64,000 nt of DNA from positions 994,001 to 1,058,000 of the forward strand of contig NZ_CP015217.1 of assembly GCF_001729245.1 (NCBI RefSeq). The letters are read 5' to 3'. Below are positions 20,996 through 30,274 of the stretch, piece by piece. Position numbers and translations under genes: made by a program. The first letter of the stretch is position 1. The number at the start of each line of letters is the position of its first letter. Source of the stretch: Leptospira tipperaryensis (GTDB taxonomy: Bacteria > Spirochaetota > Leptospiria > Leptospirales > Leptospiraceae). Below the pieces are notes generated by a model. It did not search any database and was not told the DNA's origin. It worked only from the letters and a program-made list of their open reading frames with translations.

Positions 20996-21895
20996 TTACC
21001 AACTCCCGGAGGCTCCTCCGCCTCCGGAACTTCCACCGCCGCCGCTCCAAGATCCGCCTCCGGAAGAAGAACCCCAAGACGATCCGCTACCGCCCATTCC
21101 TCCTCCGTTTGCGAGGACAAAGAACCAGAGAAGGAGAGCGCCCGGGATCAACATCCAAAGTGTGATGGACCAAAACAGACCAAGAACTATAAAAATGATT
21201 CCGCTGATTCCTCCGGACAATCCGTTTCCAAATAAGAATCCGAAGATTTTTCCGATTACGACTAAGATGATAAAGGCGGTTATAAGTTTGTTCGGGAGTT
21301 CAGGAAGATCGTCGGCGCCGGATCCGGAATCCGTTCCCGCGACGCGTCCGCTCGCGGCCGGAAGTTCTTCTCCATTGATCGTGGAAATGAGATGATCGAT
21401 TCCCTCGGAGATTCCTTGGTAGTAGTCCCCATTCTTAAATTGAGGAATCATAAAGTCGCTTATGATACGTTTGGCGATCGCGTCCGGGACGGCGCCTTCC
21501 AATCCGTATCCGACTTCGATTCTTGTCTTGTGATCTTGGATCGCGACGACGAGTAAAACTCCGTCGTCAACGCCCTTGCGCCCGAGCTTCCACTTCTCAA
21601 AGGCTTTGACCGCGTATTCTTCTATGCTCCAGTCTTTTGTGGAACCCACGACTAAGACCGCGATCTGACTTCCTTTTCTTTTTTCAAACTGAACGAGACG
21701 TCCTGTGAGAACTGACTTTTGAGAATCGGTAAGAGTGGAAGTCATGTCAGTGATCTGCGTTCGAAGCGTAGGAATTTCGGGATCTTCCGCTCTCCATTCT
21801 TCTCTTTGAAGAATCCAAGAAGAATTTTCAGTTCTTACGTTCCAGCCTGCGGTCAACAAAAGAAGCCCGAGAAAGAAGAAACCTTTTTTGTTCAT
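20996..21895 (-). CDS. TPM-domain membrane protein (YgcG-like) with Gly/Ser-rich tail
   Basis: 299 residues from ATG 21895 (an upstream TTG at 21910 is an alternative; neither has an ideal ribosome site). An N-terminal signal peptide (MNKKGFFFLGLLLLTAGW) precedes the TPM domain: ITDMTSTLTDSQKSVLTGRL, GSQIAVLVVGSTKDWSIEEYAVKAFEKWKLGRKGVDDGVLLVVA, HKTRIEVGYGLEGAVPDAIAKRI. Two membrane segments follow at about residues 215-270, and the end is a long Gly/Ser-rich tail finishing in GGASGSW, typical of YgcG proteins. It is coupled with LemA in many bacteria. Probably in the inner membrane with the TPM domain outside. Confidence 0.9.
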   Translation of the reverse strand: MNKKGFFFLGLLLLTAGWNVRTENSSWILQREEWRAEDPEIPTLRTQITDMTSTLTDSQKSVLTGRLVQFEKRKGSQIAVLVVGSTKDWSIEEYAVKAFEKWKLGRKGVDDGVLLVVAIQDHKTRIEVGYGLEGAVPDAIAKRIISDFMIPQFKNGDYYQGISEGIDHLISTINGEELPAASGRVAGTDSGSGADDLPELPNKLITAFIILVVIGKIFGFLFGNGLSGGISGIIFIVLGLFWSITLWMLIPGALLLWFFVLANGGGMGGSGSSWGSSSGGGSWSGGGGSSGGGGASGSW

Positions 21896-21915
21896 CCTAA
21901 GTAGATTCAAAATTC

Positions 21916-22518
21916 TTAAAATTTAACTTCCGGAGGTTTGGAGATTTCTTTTTCGTTTTCAACCGTAAAAGAAGGTTTGGTCTGAAATCCGAAGATCTTC
22001 GCGGTTAAGTTGCTCGGGAATTGTCGAATCGTTACGTTGTATTTTTGTACGGATTGTATATAACGATTTCTTGCAACGGTGATTCTATTTTCGGTTCCTT
22101 CCAACTGTGCTTGGAGGTCTCGAAAGTTTTCGTTGGATTTGAGTTCGGGATATTTTTCCACGACGACCATAAGTCTGGAAAGCGCCGAGGTCATCTGAGA
22201 TTGCGCTTGCGCGTATTTTTTAAAAAGTTCCGGGTTGTTGAGAGTTTTTTCATCCGCTTGAATCGAACCGACTCCGGCGCGCGCTTTTGTAACTTCGACC
22301 AAGACTTTCTCTTCTTGAGCCGCGTAACCTTTTACCGTGTTGACAAGATTCGGGATGAGATCCGCTCTTCTCTGATATTGGTTTAATACTTCCGCCCAAG
22401 AAGCGGTGACGGCCTCGTCTTCTTCTTGGATCGCGTTGTAACCACAATTGGAAGAAGCCAAGGTCGTAAGGACCAGCATAGAAACCAAAAATACTTTGGA
22501 TAGAAACTTCGTTTTCAA
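21916..22518 (-). CDS. LemA family protein
   Basis: 200 residues. Starts at a TTG (22518) that has AGGAG upstream. A hydrophobic leader ends in SSNCGYN, where most LemA proteins have a lipobox-like GCGYN. The core is typical: EDEAVTASWAEVLNQYQRRADLIPNLVNTVKGYAAQEEKVLVEVTKARA, then AQSQMTSALSRLMVVVEKYPELKSNENFRDLQAQLEGTENRITVARNRYI and QFPSNLTAKIFGF. LemA is an envelope helical-bundle protein of unclear role. First gene of the operon LemA-TPM-TPM-YjbR. Confidence 0.93.
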   Translation of the reverse strand: MKTKFLSKVFLVSMLVLTTLASSNCGYNAIQEEDEAVTASWAEVLNQYQRRADLIPNLVNTVKGYAAQEEKVLVEVTKARAGVGSIQADEKTLNNPELFKKYAQAQSQMTSALSRLMVVVEKYPELKSNENFRDLQAQLEGTENRITVARNRYIQSVQKYNVTIRQFPSNLTAKIFGFQTKPSFTVENEKEISKPPEVKF

Positions 22519-22587
22519 GAAATTCTTTGCTCCTGTAGAGGTGTAATTCTTTTACACTTAGACCCGGATCGTAAACAGAATTTTCTT

Positions 22588-22860
<273 letters not shown>

Positions 22861-22916
22861 GTTCTTTTCCTCCTTTTGACGTTGGCTTTTTTGTCCTTGG
22901 ATCTTTTTGAAATCCT

Positions 22917-22942
22917 CGGAAAGTGTGAATTCCTACTTTTCC
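22917..22942 (-). repeat. Interspersed repeat copy
   Basis: On the minus strand: AAAAGTAGGAATTCACAC then TTTCC. It combines the AAAAGTAGGAA start of the copy at 2335 with the TCACACTTT end of the copy at 2226, which supports one repeat family. Confidence 0.45.
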
Positions 22943-22955
22943 CGCAGTGTTCGAG

Positions 22956-23090
22956 TTAGGCGGCTTCGGAATTGCGAAGCGCGTCTTTTGCGAGGGCTCT
23001 TTTCCGGATTTCTTCGATCAGCTTATCCGCGAGGATTTCCGCGATCGCCTCGATTCTTTCGTCCATCCATTCTGAATTGTTTGTTTCCAT
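22956..23090 (-). CDS. Small acidic-helical protein, 44 aa
   Basis: Reading from ATG 23090, preceded by AAAGGAG at good spacing, a 44-codon frame encodes METNNSEWMDERIEAI then AEILADKLIEEIRKRALAKD. It is almost entirely one amphipathic helix with alternating Glu/Lys/Arg, so a dimerising or partner-binding helix is likely. No family recognised. Lies 95 bases upstream of the SSB-tail protein on the same strand, with a degenerate interspersed repeat between them. Confidence 0.65.
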   Translation of the reverse strand: METNNSEWMDERIEAIAEILADKLIEEIRKRALAKDALRNSEAA

Positions 23091-23286
23091 GTCGTTTGCT
23101 CCTTTATCTGAAAATCAGGATACAGGAACCCCGGGACAAAAAAGACGAGGAGAGGGATTTTTTTCTGTTTTGCCCCGATTTCTTTTTCGGGGAGGAATGG
23201 AAGGTTTTCGAAATTTATAAGATAAAACCTTTGACCTTTGTCGCCGACGGAAACAATAAAGGCAGTAGTCTTCGGAATCGAACTTT

Positions 23287-25008
23287 ATGCGAATCAAATC
23301 GGAATCTATGGAACTGGAGCGTTATCGGGATTTTTTTCTCAGCAGCGCCGAAGGGATCTGGTGTTTTGATTTGAGTGTGCCGCTTGACACCGGTTTGGCG
23401 GAAACCGAACAGGTTTCCCTTCTTCTCGCAAACGCCCGCCTAACGCTCTGTAACGATTCTATGGCGAGAATGTACGGATATGATACCGCTTCCGAGGTCA
23501 TGGGACTTTCTCTGGCTCAGTTGATTCCTTCCGATTCTCCCGAAGATCTGGAACATTTTTTTACCTTTGTTCGTTCCGGATACAGCATGAAGGACGTAGA
23601 ATCCAGAGAACTGGATCGTTTTGGAAATTCGAAATACTTTCTCAATAGCGTCGTCGGCGTCGTAAAGGAAGGAAAACTTTCTCAAGTCTGGGGTTCTCAG
23701 AGAGATATCACTCCTCTCAAAAAGAGCGAAGACAAACTCAAATACTCTCTTCTTTTACAGAGCAATCTTACCGAGATCTCCAAAAGTTTTATCACGGTTC
23801 CGCCGAGAGAATTGGATCAGGCGATTCGAAATTCTTTGGAAAGGGCCGGAAGAATCTGCGACGCCGATCGTTCTTATATTATAGAATACTCAAGTACGAA
23901 TAAACACATCTCGAACACATACGAATGGTGTAAGGAAGGAATTCCTTCGCAGATCGACTACTTTCAAAATATTCCAGTGGAGGAAATTCCTAAGGAACGA
24001 TTTGAAAGGGTCCGCAAGTTCGGTTACTTCGCGCTCAATTCGGTGGAAGAAATTCAAAACGAGAATCCGTTTGTAAGAAACCTTTTACTTCCTCAGGGAA
24101 TTCGATCTCTTCTGATGATCGGGCTTACCTACGAAGGAAAGGAAATCGGTTTTTTCGGTTTGGACATGGTGCGAAAAGATCGAACTTGGACCGAAGAGGA
24201 GATCAACATTCTCGGATTGATCGGGGATTTGATTCTTCTTGCCTTTGATAGAAAAAACAAAGAAGGCACGTTAAACGCCTTTTATGATAGAATGCACTAT
24301 GATCTTGAGTTGGGAAGACTGACACAACGTTCTCTTGTGGATCGGACCTTTCCCGATTCTCCTTACTTCCGAATGGAAACCTACTTTCGTCCTTTTGAAA
24401 AAGTAGGAGGGGATGTAATCAGTACGATTCAGAATGAAGACGGAAGTATGGATATTCTTTTTGCTGACGTTTCGGGCCACGGGATTTCCTCCGCGATGGT
24501 TTCGGGAATGGTGGTCATCTCGTTTAAGAATTCTTCTCGGATCGGTCTTTCGCCCGCGGAAGGTTTGATAAGAATCGTAGAAGACCTGAAATCTCTGGTC
24601 GTGGATCATCATATTTCTGCGGTCCGAGTAAAATACATTCCGGAAACTAAAAAACTCATCTATGCATACGCGGGTCATCCTCCGATTCTTCTTTTTCGAG
24701 ACGGAAAAAAATTAGAACTGGATGGAATGAATCTTCCTCTTCTCGCCTTTGACGGCGCGGAATACTATGATCAGTCGATCGATCTTTTGCACGGGGATCG
24801 AGTCGTATTCTTTTCCGATGGGATGTATGAGATCTTCAACTCTCAAGGAGAAATTTTAGATCTTCCCGGTTTGATCTCCATTCTGGAAGAATATCTCGAT
24901 GCCGAATCTATAGAAGAATATATCGAATTGATCGTTTCGGATATTTTTGCGTATTCCGGTGGAAATTTTGGGGACGATATCGCACTTCTTGTCTTGGACA
25001 TCTATTGA
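23287..25008 (+). CDS. PAS-GAF-PP2C (SpoIIE/RsbU-type) serine phosphatase
   Basis: 573 residues. PAS domain at about 10-150 (FFLSSAEGIWCFDLS, LTLCNDSMARMYGYDTASEVMGLSLAQLIP, VWGSQRDITPLKKSE), GAF domain at about 165-325 (GRICDADRSYIIEYSS, IRSLLMIGLTYEGKEIGFFGLD), and a PP2C/SpoIIE domain at about 360-573 with FEKVGGDVISTI, DILFADVSGHGISSAMVSGMV, YAYAGHPPILLFRDGKK, FFSDGMYEIFN and GDDIALLVLDI. The metal-binding Asp of DVSGHG and Asp of GDDIA are intact. RsbU-type phosphatases act on anti-sigma-factor antagonists or other Ser-phosphoproteins; Leptospira encodes many. No membrane segment, so it is cytoplasmic. Start may instead be ATG 23308. No antagonist gene is adjacent. Confidence 0.92.
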   Translation: MRIKSESMELERYRDFFLSSAEGIWCFDLSVPLDTGLAETEQVSLLLANARLTLCNDSMARMYGYDTASEVMGLSLAQLIPSDSPEDLEHFFTFVRSGYSMKDVESRELDRFGNSKYFLNSVVGVVKEGKLSQVWGSQRDITPLKKSEDKLKYSLLLQSNLTEISKSFITVPPRELDQAIRNSLERAGRICDADRSYIIEYSSTNKHISNTYEWCKEGIPSQIDYFQNIPVEEIPKERFERVRKFGYFALNSVEEIQNENPFVRNLLLPQGIRSLLMIGLTYEGKEIGFFGLDMVRKDRTWTEEEINILGLIGDLILLAFDRKNKEGTLNAFYDRMHYDLELGRLTQRSLVDRTFPDSPYFRMETYFRPFEKVGGDVISTIQNEDGSMDILFADVSGHGISSAMVSGMVVISFKNSSRIGLSPAEGLIRIVEDLKSLVVDHHISAVRVKYIPETKKLIYAYAGHPPILLFRDGKKLELDGMNLPLLAFDGAEYYDQSIDLLHGDRVVFFSDGMYEIFNSQGEILDLPGLISILEEYLDAESIEEYIELIVSDIFAYSGGNFGDDIALLVLDIY

Positions 25009-25497
25009 TTCCGAAAAGTCGTTCTATCGTTTGAAGAAAGTATAAAAATACGAGTCATCGAAGTTTATCTTTTTTTCCTTATATTCAAAGAGTTGCATCT
25101 GCTTTTCCAGACAAATTGATTCAACCGAAAAAAGGCTTTCGATCGGACTTGAAGTCCGCTTTTGGTAGAATTTCGACGAAGCATTTTTTTTACAGAAAGA
25201 GGGAAGCCCCTTCTGGGAAAAGAGGAGTTCCCACAAAATTCTAATTTTCGAATTTAATTTCCATCTTACCTAAGTTTTGCATTCGGAGGAGAACCAGAAT
25301 TCCCAATTTTTCCGCTTCAGTAATTCTCCTTTTCAACGAAGCTTTCTTTGGCTAAAAGTGCGAAGTCGCCTAACTGACAAAAAAAGGTTTCAAAATCATG
25401 GAAATGGCGCCTAACGGCGCTAAAAATTATTCCTGATTATAAAAAAATAATCAAATTCTTATCAGATGCTTGTTTTTATAGATAAAAGAACGCTTTC
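25009..25497. other. Intergenic region with one interspersed repeat
   Basis: About 490 bases. A minus-strand frame at 25024-25236 is of unsupported composition and I do not call it. An interspersed repeat copy lies at about 25228-25250. The rest is AT-rich with no structure I can defend. Confidence 0.5.
25226..25252 (-). repeat. Interspersed repeat copy
   Basis: On the minus strand: AAATTAGAATTTTGTGGGAACTC, matching the TTAGAAT..GTGGGAACTC start of the copy at 2272. Confidence 0.45.
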
Positions 25498-26904
25498 ATG
25501 AAATCTATCATCCGTATTTTTTTCCCTCTTTTGGGATTCTTACTTTTTCACTGTGCCCAAGCGGATCGTGTGAGTTTTGATTCTTCTTCGAGCGCGGGTC
25601 TTCTCTTCAACGCCGGTTTTGATTATATTAAGAATTTTAGCACCGGGAAACAAATCACAACTTTTCAATTTCGGGCCGGGGATAACCATCTTCTAAAAGA
25701 TTATGCAGGAGTTGTAATCGGAAATCAGATTCTCATTCAAGGAATGCCTTTCGGCGCGGTGACCCGTTTGAAAGCGACTTTTGAATCTTCCTCGGGTTCC
25801 ACGATTTTTGTGGGAGGAATTGAGCAGACGAGCGGAGGGAACTCCAATGATTTTTCTTCTCCAGTCAGTTACGAGGTCGTAGCCGGCAACGGTCAAAAAG
25901 AAATTTATACGGTGACGGTTAACGTTCTAACTCCGATTACCGACGCGGGACAGACGAATTGTTTTGATAGCGCGTCTTCCGTGATCGCCTGCGGACAGGG
26001 AGTTTTCCCCGGACAGGACGCGGATTATTCCGGAATCGCTCCGATTCTAGAAAGAACAACTCTATCGAATGATTCTTCCCAGCCCGTGGTGGTCGATAAG
26101 AACACAGGATTGGTTTGGAAAACTTGTAAGGAAGGTACAAATCCGGTCGACTGTACGGCGTTAGCTGATCCTACGACTTTTACTTATGCGGATGCAGGAA
26201 ACGCTTGTTCCAATCTCAACACAGTTGGATACGCGGGTTTGAAAAATTGGAGACTACCCGATCTGCAAGAGCAGTTCACTCTGGCTTCTTATGACACAGC
26301 GGCCCCTTACATCGACTTGACAGTTTTCCCCGATGGAAATCAAACTTTTTGGTCTCGTTCTTTAGCGGATCCCGCTTCTACAATTCCCAGACGTTGGACT
26401 TTTAATTATAACAATGGAAACAACGAGACTGCCGATGAAGTAGGCATTCTTCCCGTTCGTTGTGTGGCAGGCGGAAGTTATCCGGCTCAAAATTTTACGG
26501 ACCTTGGAGACGGAACGATTCTGGACGTAAATACGAATCTTCTCTGGCAAAAATGTTCAGTCGGTCAATCAGGAAACGAATGTCAAAATTCTACGGCCAC
26601 ATTCTTTACTTGGCAAAATGCTCTGATACAATGTAATTCCTTACCGACGACCGGAAGCCGCTGGAGAATTCCGAACGTCCGCGAACAATTGTCGATCGCA
26701 AGATACGATTTGCTCATGGGGACAAACGGTATCGATCTTAACGTATTTCCGAATAACGTAAATTACGGAAGTTCTTGGATGAGCAATGTGAGTCTACTTG
26801 CCGGTGATATCGGAACTTTTACTTTCGATTTTCAATATGCCAGGCTTTCAAGGTCCAATGCGGTTTATACCCAGGCGGTCCGTTGTGTGAAAGACGGACC
26901 GTGA
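25498..26904 (+). CDS. DUF1566 (Lcl C-terminal domain) surface lipoprotein
   Basis: 468 residues. Lipoprotein signal peptide MKSIIRIFFPLLGFLLFHC (lipobox LFHC). Residues about 35-145 form an Ig-like/beta region (TTFQFRAGDNHLLKDYAG, YEVVAGNGQKEIYTVTVN). Two DUF1566 units follow: residues about 195-330 (VVDKNTGLVWKTCKEG, LKNWRLPDLQEQFTL, GILPVRCVAGG) and about 335-468 (LGDGTILDVNTNLLWQKC, GSRWRIPNVREQLSI, AVRCVKDG). This domain is common in large Leptospira lipoproteins of unknown function. Likely exposed on the cell surface; ligand unknown. Confidence 0.88.
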   Translation: MKSIIRIFFPLLGFLLFHCAQADRVSFDSSSSAGLLFNAGFDYIKNFSTGKQITTFQFRAGDNHLLKDYAGVVIGNQILIQGMPFGAVTRLKATFESSSGSTIFVGGIEQTSGGNSNDFSSPVSYEVVAGNGQKEIYTVTVNVLTPITDAGQTNCFDSASSVIACGQGVFPGQDADYSGIAPILERTTLSNDSSQPVVVDKNTGLVWKTCKEGTNPVDCTALADPTTFTYADAGNACSNLNTVGYAGLKNWRLPDLQEQFTLASYDTAAPYIDLTVFPDGNQTFWSRSLADPASTIPRRWTFNYNNGNNETADEVGILPVRCVAGGSYPAQNFTDLGDGTILDVNTNLLWQKCSVGQSGNECQNSTATFFTWQNALIQCNSLPTTGSRWRIPNVREQLSIARYDLLMGTNGIDLNVFPNNVNYGSSWMSNVSLLAGDIGTFTFDFQYARLSRSNAVYTQAVRCVKDGP

Positions 26905-26953
26905 CGAAAGAATTTCTTTTCTTTCTTTTTACAAAGTTATTTTAGAAAATTCT

Positions 26954-26983
26954 AAAATTAGAATATAGATAAATTCTAATTTT
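26954..26983. terminator. AT-rich hairpin between convergent genes
   Basis: AAAATTAGAAT (26954-26964) pairs with ATTCTAATTTT (26973-26983) around an 8-base loop. It lies between the DUF1566 gene and the convergent EamA gene and overlaps the latter's stop. Stem is AT-rich, so it is a weak bidirectional terminator. Confidence 0.5.
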
Positions 26984-27944
26984 CTGGAATATCGATTCTA
27001 TCGGAAGTTTCCTTTTCTTTAGAATTTACAATCTTAGAATTCTGTTTTTTCTTTCCGATCGAAAGAACTCCGGCCAAAACGAGAAACGTTCCCGCGATTC
27101 CCGTGGAAGTGATGGGTTCTCCTAAAAATATCCAGGCAAGAAGAATGGTGGAAATCGGACCTACAGAGCCGACGATCGCCGCACGACCGGAACCGATCAT
27201 ACGAATTCCTTCCGAAGTAAAGTAAGCCGGTATGACCGTGGTCAAAACTCCGAGAGCCAATCCGAGAAGATAAACCGGTTGTGTCTGAACCAAAAGAGAA
27301 AGATCTTTTGTAATCAGAAAGTGAATCACTACGATCAAACCGGAAAGAAGCATCAAGTAAGAAGTAAACTTCACGGATCCGATTTTTGGAATCAGGGATT
27401 CGCTTCCGACAAGATATAAAGAATACGCTACCGCCGAGGCGAACACGAAGAGCACACCTTTTGCGGCTTGCGGACCCTCGGTTTGAATATCTCCCAAGAA
27501 CGCGACCGCGATTCCGGAATAAGTGAGAACAATTGCGAAAACTTCGATTCCTTTGATCTTTCTTTTGTAAAGGAAAGAGCTGATTACGAGTACGATCGTG
27601 GGATAGACAAAGAGGGTGAGTCTTTCCAAACCGGCGGAGATATATTCCAAACCTATAAAATCAAAAAGACTCGCGAGGTAGTATCCGAGAAACGCAAGCG
27701 CGAAGATGAGGCTCCAATCCTTGTTGGAAAGTTTTACCGAATTCTCTTTTTTCCGAGAACGAAACGCAATCCAAGCAAAGAACGGAATCGCGAACAACAT
27801 TCTGAGAGTAAGAGCCGTAATCGAATCCACATCGTATCTATAGATGAGTTTTACAAAGATCGCTTTGGCGGAAAAAAAAACGGCTCCGGCCAGGATCAGA
27901 GAGGCACCTAAAAAAGGTTTCCATTTTGATTCGGATACTTCCAT
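26976..27944 (-). CDS. EamA/DMT-family transporter
   Basis: 322 residues, ten membrane segments in two EamA halves: ASLILAGAVFFSAKAIFVKLIYRYDVDSITALTLRMLF and GVLFVFASAVAYSLYLVGSESLIPKIG. SVGPISTILLAWIFLGEPITSTGIAGTFLVLAGV near the C-terminus is the conserved last-helix block. A basic, charged tail of about 25 residues ends the protein. The family exports amino acids or metabolites across the inner membrane; substrate unknown. Confidence 0.92.
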   Translation of the reverse strand: MEVSESKWKPFLGASLILAGAVFFSAKAIFVKLIYRYDVDSITALTLRMLFAIPFFAWIAFRSRKKENSVKLSNKDWSLIFALAFLGYYLASLFDFIGLEYISAGLERLTLFVYPTIVLVISSFLYKRKIKGIEVFAIVLTYSGIAVAFLGDIQTEGPQAAKGVLFVFASAVAYSLYLVGSESLIPKIGSVKFTSYLMLLSGLIVVIHFLITKDLSLLVQTQPVYLLGLALGVLTTVIPAYFTSEGIRMIGSGRAAIVGSVGPISTILLAWIFLGEPITSTGIAGTFLVLAGVLSIGKKKQNSKIVNSKEKETSDRIDIPEN

Positions 27945-27989
27945 AGATCCATCCTTGAAAAGAGGCTATGCAATGAAAGAAAACAAATC

Positions 27990-28748
27990 CTAAGAATGCC
28001 AGGGGTTTTTAAGAAAAATTTGACCGTCCTCGTCTACGGATGGAAAGAATGGTTCTCCTTGTTCCGCATTCTTCCGTTTTAACTCTTTGATCTTTTGAAT
28101 CTGAAGATAACAACTACTTAGGAAAAAGGAATGTCCGCATCCTAAAAGATGATAACCTTCGTGGATCAGGGTTCCTTTCGCGCCTCCGGATAACCAATGA
28201 GAAAGAGTCCTTGTCTGTCCGAGAATATATCCTCTTGTACCCGTTTTGGTTTCGACCGCGCCTAAAATTTGATAACTCGGAATTCCAAAAAACGCGAAAA
28301 ATAATCCTACGAGTTCGAATGCGGTGTCGCTTAACTTTCCTCCCGCGACCGCAAGAAGTCGATCGCAGGAGACGGGAAGATCGGCGGTGAAAATCTGATC
28401 CATGATCGCGGAACCGGTCCAGCCCGGACGCTCCCATTCTCTCACTTCGCTTAATAAAATCGTAATTTTGTAGAGTCTTAATTCTTCGTTCCAGTCTGCG
28501 ATCAGTTCTTCCAATTCTTCCTTAGAAATTTTTTTGTCCTTCCAGACGCAGAGTTTAACCGTTTCTTCTTTTCCGAAATCGATCTCTTCCCGAATCGCTG
28601 TTCGATGAAAACCGACCATCGTACAGGAAAAAATAAAAATACAAAATAATAGAAGAATGCTTTTGTTGAATCTTGAAAGATTCTTCGTTCTGTCTTTGTT
28701 CGTCGGGATCACTTTCGTTTTTATTATCTTTTCGGAAAAAATTTCCAA
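27990..28748 (-). CDS. Metzincin-motif zinc peptidase-like lipoprotein
   Basis: 252 residues with an uncertain start: the frame begins with TTG at 28748 and a GTG at 28712 is also possible. A hydrophobic segment ends in CIFIFSCTM, a lipobox, so it is probably a lipoprotein. The key feature is HEGYHLLGCGH near residue 195, which fits HExxHxxGxxH exactly, the zinc site of metzincins (three His ligands and a catalytic Glu). EVREWERPGWTGSAI and DRLLAVAGG upstream would form the substrate-side strands. The enclosing sequence is not one I can place in a named peptidase family, so activity is an inference from the motif. Confidence 0.75.
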   Translation of the reverse strand: MEIFSEKIIKTKVIPTNKDRTKNLSRFNKSILLLFCIFIFSCTMVGFHRTAIREEIDFGKEETVKLCVWKDKKISKEELEELIADWNEELRLYKITILLSEVREWERPGWTGSAIMDQIFTADLPVSCDRLLAVAGGKLSDTAFELVGLFFAFFGIPSYQILGAVETKTGTRGYILGQTRTLSHWLSGGAKGTLIHEGYHLLGCGHSFFLSSCYLQIQKIKELKRKNAEQGEPFFPSVDEDGQIFLKNPWHS

Positions 28749-29091
28749 GTAAAAAAGTCGGCTCTCGTAGAATTTAACAACGCGGAAAAGTCAAGAATTT
28801 CCCGCGATGCCGAAACGGACTTCAAGTGTTTTTTAAGAAAAAATAATTTGTCGGAACAAGTGACTCGGAAGAAAAAGAATTGTATTTCTCTTTTAGAAGC
28901 CACTCTCGGTTTTTTCGATTCAAACAAAGATTTGATTTTTGTTCGCTCCTTGCGGACTTTTCATTTCGAGTAAACAAACATATCATAAAAATAGAATGGA
29001 TCATTTGTCTTCGGAGCGTGAAAACTTTTCAAACTTCGAAGACAAACGGAATCGGATCAGAACTAAGATTGGATCTTTGAAAAAAAGAATC
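28749..29091. other. Intergenic region, no feature seen
   Basis: About 340 AT-rich bases upstream of the metzincin-like gene and downstream of the second BASS gene. No supported frame, hairpin or RNA gene. Confidence 0.5.
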
Positions 29092-29958
29092 TTAGGCTTC
29101 GTCCGGAATTCTATGCATCCAAACCGAAAAGATCGCTCCGGTTGCAAACATGATCAAACTATAGATCGCGGAAGGGACCGCCATTGCAGCGTTATTCAAG
29201 ATTGAGGAAGCGATTGCGATTCCCAAGGTTCCGTTTTGAATCCCGACTTCGATCGTGATGGAAGTCCTCTGTGCTTTTGTAACTTTCATCAAAGAAGCTC
29301 CGAAAAATCCGAGAACCATCGTAAGTAAGTTGAGGGCTAAGGCCGCAGGTCCGACTTCGATAAAGTATGGAATGATATTTTGTCTTTCTCTTACGATCGC
29401 TCCCGCGATGATCAAAACTAAAAAGATTCCTGAAAGAAGTTTTACTACCTTTTCAAACTTTTTAGAAAGATCCGGTTTTTTGGCGTTGAGAATCATTCCG
29501 ATTGTAACCGGCAGAACCGTGATTAAAAAAATCTGTAAGATCGTCTGCGGAACGTTGAGTTCGATCATCTGGCCGCTTCCCAAAAAATGATGCATAGAAA
29601 GATTGAGAAGAATGGGGATCGAAACAACCGTAACACAGCTCGTGATTGCGGTTAACGTGATCGAAAGGGCCACGTCTCCTTTTGCGAGATGAGTGATCAG
29701 ATTTGAAGTGGCTCCTCCGGGACAGATCGCGAGCAACATCAAACCCACCGCCAATTCTCCGGGAAGACCTGAAAAGTCGGCGATGATCCATCCCGCGACG
29801 GGTAAGAGTAACAACTGTAAGGTGAGGCCCGTTAATACGGCCTTGGGAAGAATAAAAATTCTTTTGAAGTCGTCGATCGTCAGGGACATCCCCATTCCGA
29901 GCATGATGATTCCTAACGCGAGCGGAAGAAACACGGCTGTTAGCAAATTGGATTCCAT
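29092..29958 (-). CDS. Bile acid:sodium symporter family (BASS) transporter, second copy
   Basis: 288 residues, about nine membrane segments. MGMSLTIDDFKRIFILPKAVLTG, LLAICPGGATSNLITHLAKGDVALSITLTAITSCVTVVSIP and IEVGIQNGTLGIAIASSILN are the same BASS blocks as in the protein at 11615-12523, but the two are clearly diverged paralogues rather than recent duplicates. Sodium-coupled uptake of an organic anion is expected. It stands alone, without a dioxygenase partner. Confidence 0.92.
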   Translation of the reverse strand: MESNLLTAVFLPLALGIIMLGMGMSLTIDDFKRIFILPKAVLTGLTLQLLLLPVAGWIIADFSGLPGELAVGLMLLAICPGGATSNLITHLAKGDVALSITLTAITSCVTVVSIPILLNLSMHHFLGSGQMIELNVPQTILQIFLITVLPVTIGMILNAKKPDLSKKFEKVVKLLSGIFLVLIIAGAIVRERQNIIPYFIEVGPAALALNLLTMVLGFFGASLMKVTKAQRTSITIEVGIQNGTLGIAIASSILNNAAMAVPSAIYSLIMFATGAIFSVWMHRIPDEA

Positions 29959-30217
29959 AATATAAACCTATTTTTTGTTTCAAACTCTGTATAAAAACTT
30001 TCATCTCCAGTCGACTGAATTTTTGATTCTCTCGAATTTTACAATCGTTTGGGCTTACCGATTTCTTTTTTATCGAACGATTGAACGAAATCTAATCGCG
30101 ATTCGATTTCTCGTTTGAGAGGATTCATCTCCGGATCCGTTATCGTTTTTCGATGGCAAAAAGTCCGAACGTGATCGCGAGAGTTCCTAGGATTGGAACT
30201 TTTTTCTTTGTAATATC
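29959..30217. other. Structured intergenic region ending in a terminator-like hairpin
   Basis: Contains the inverted repeat CAATCGTT (30042-30049) / AACGATTG (30076-30083) and then AGTTCC (30182-30187) / GGAACT (30195-30200) followed by a run of T. The last element looks like a plus-strand terminator although no plus-strand gene precedes it. A small RNA is possible but unproven. Confidence 0.35.
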
Positions 30218-30245
30218 TTGACAAAGTATTTTTTGGAAATATATT
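30218..30245 (+). promoter_or_regulatory. Sigma-70-like promoter for the 30275 gene
   Basis: TTGACA (30218-30223) and TATATT (30240-30245) with a 16-base spacer, about 30 bases before the ATG at 30275. Confidence 0.65.
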
Positions 30246-30274
30246 TCTTGTTCTTTGTAAAAGAGGTGCAACGG

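Noticed and set aside
25024..25236. Minus-strand 70-codon frame after the PAS-GAF-PP2C gene
   Set aside because: No ribosome site and overlap with an interspersed repeat at its 5' end; no recognisable sequence.
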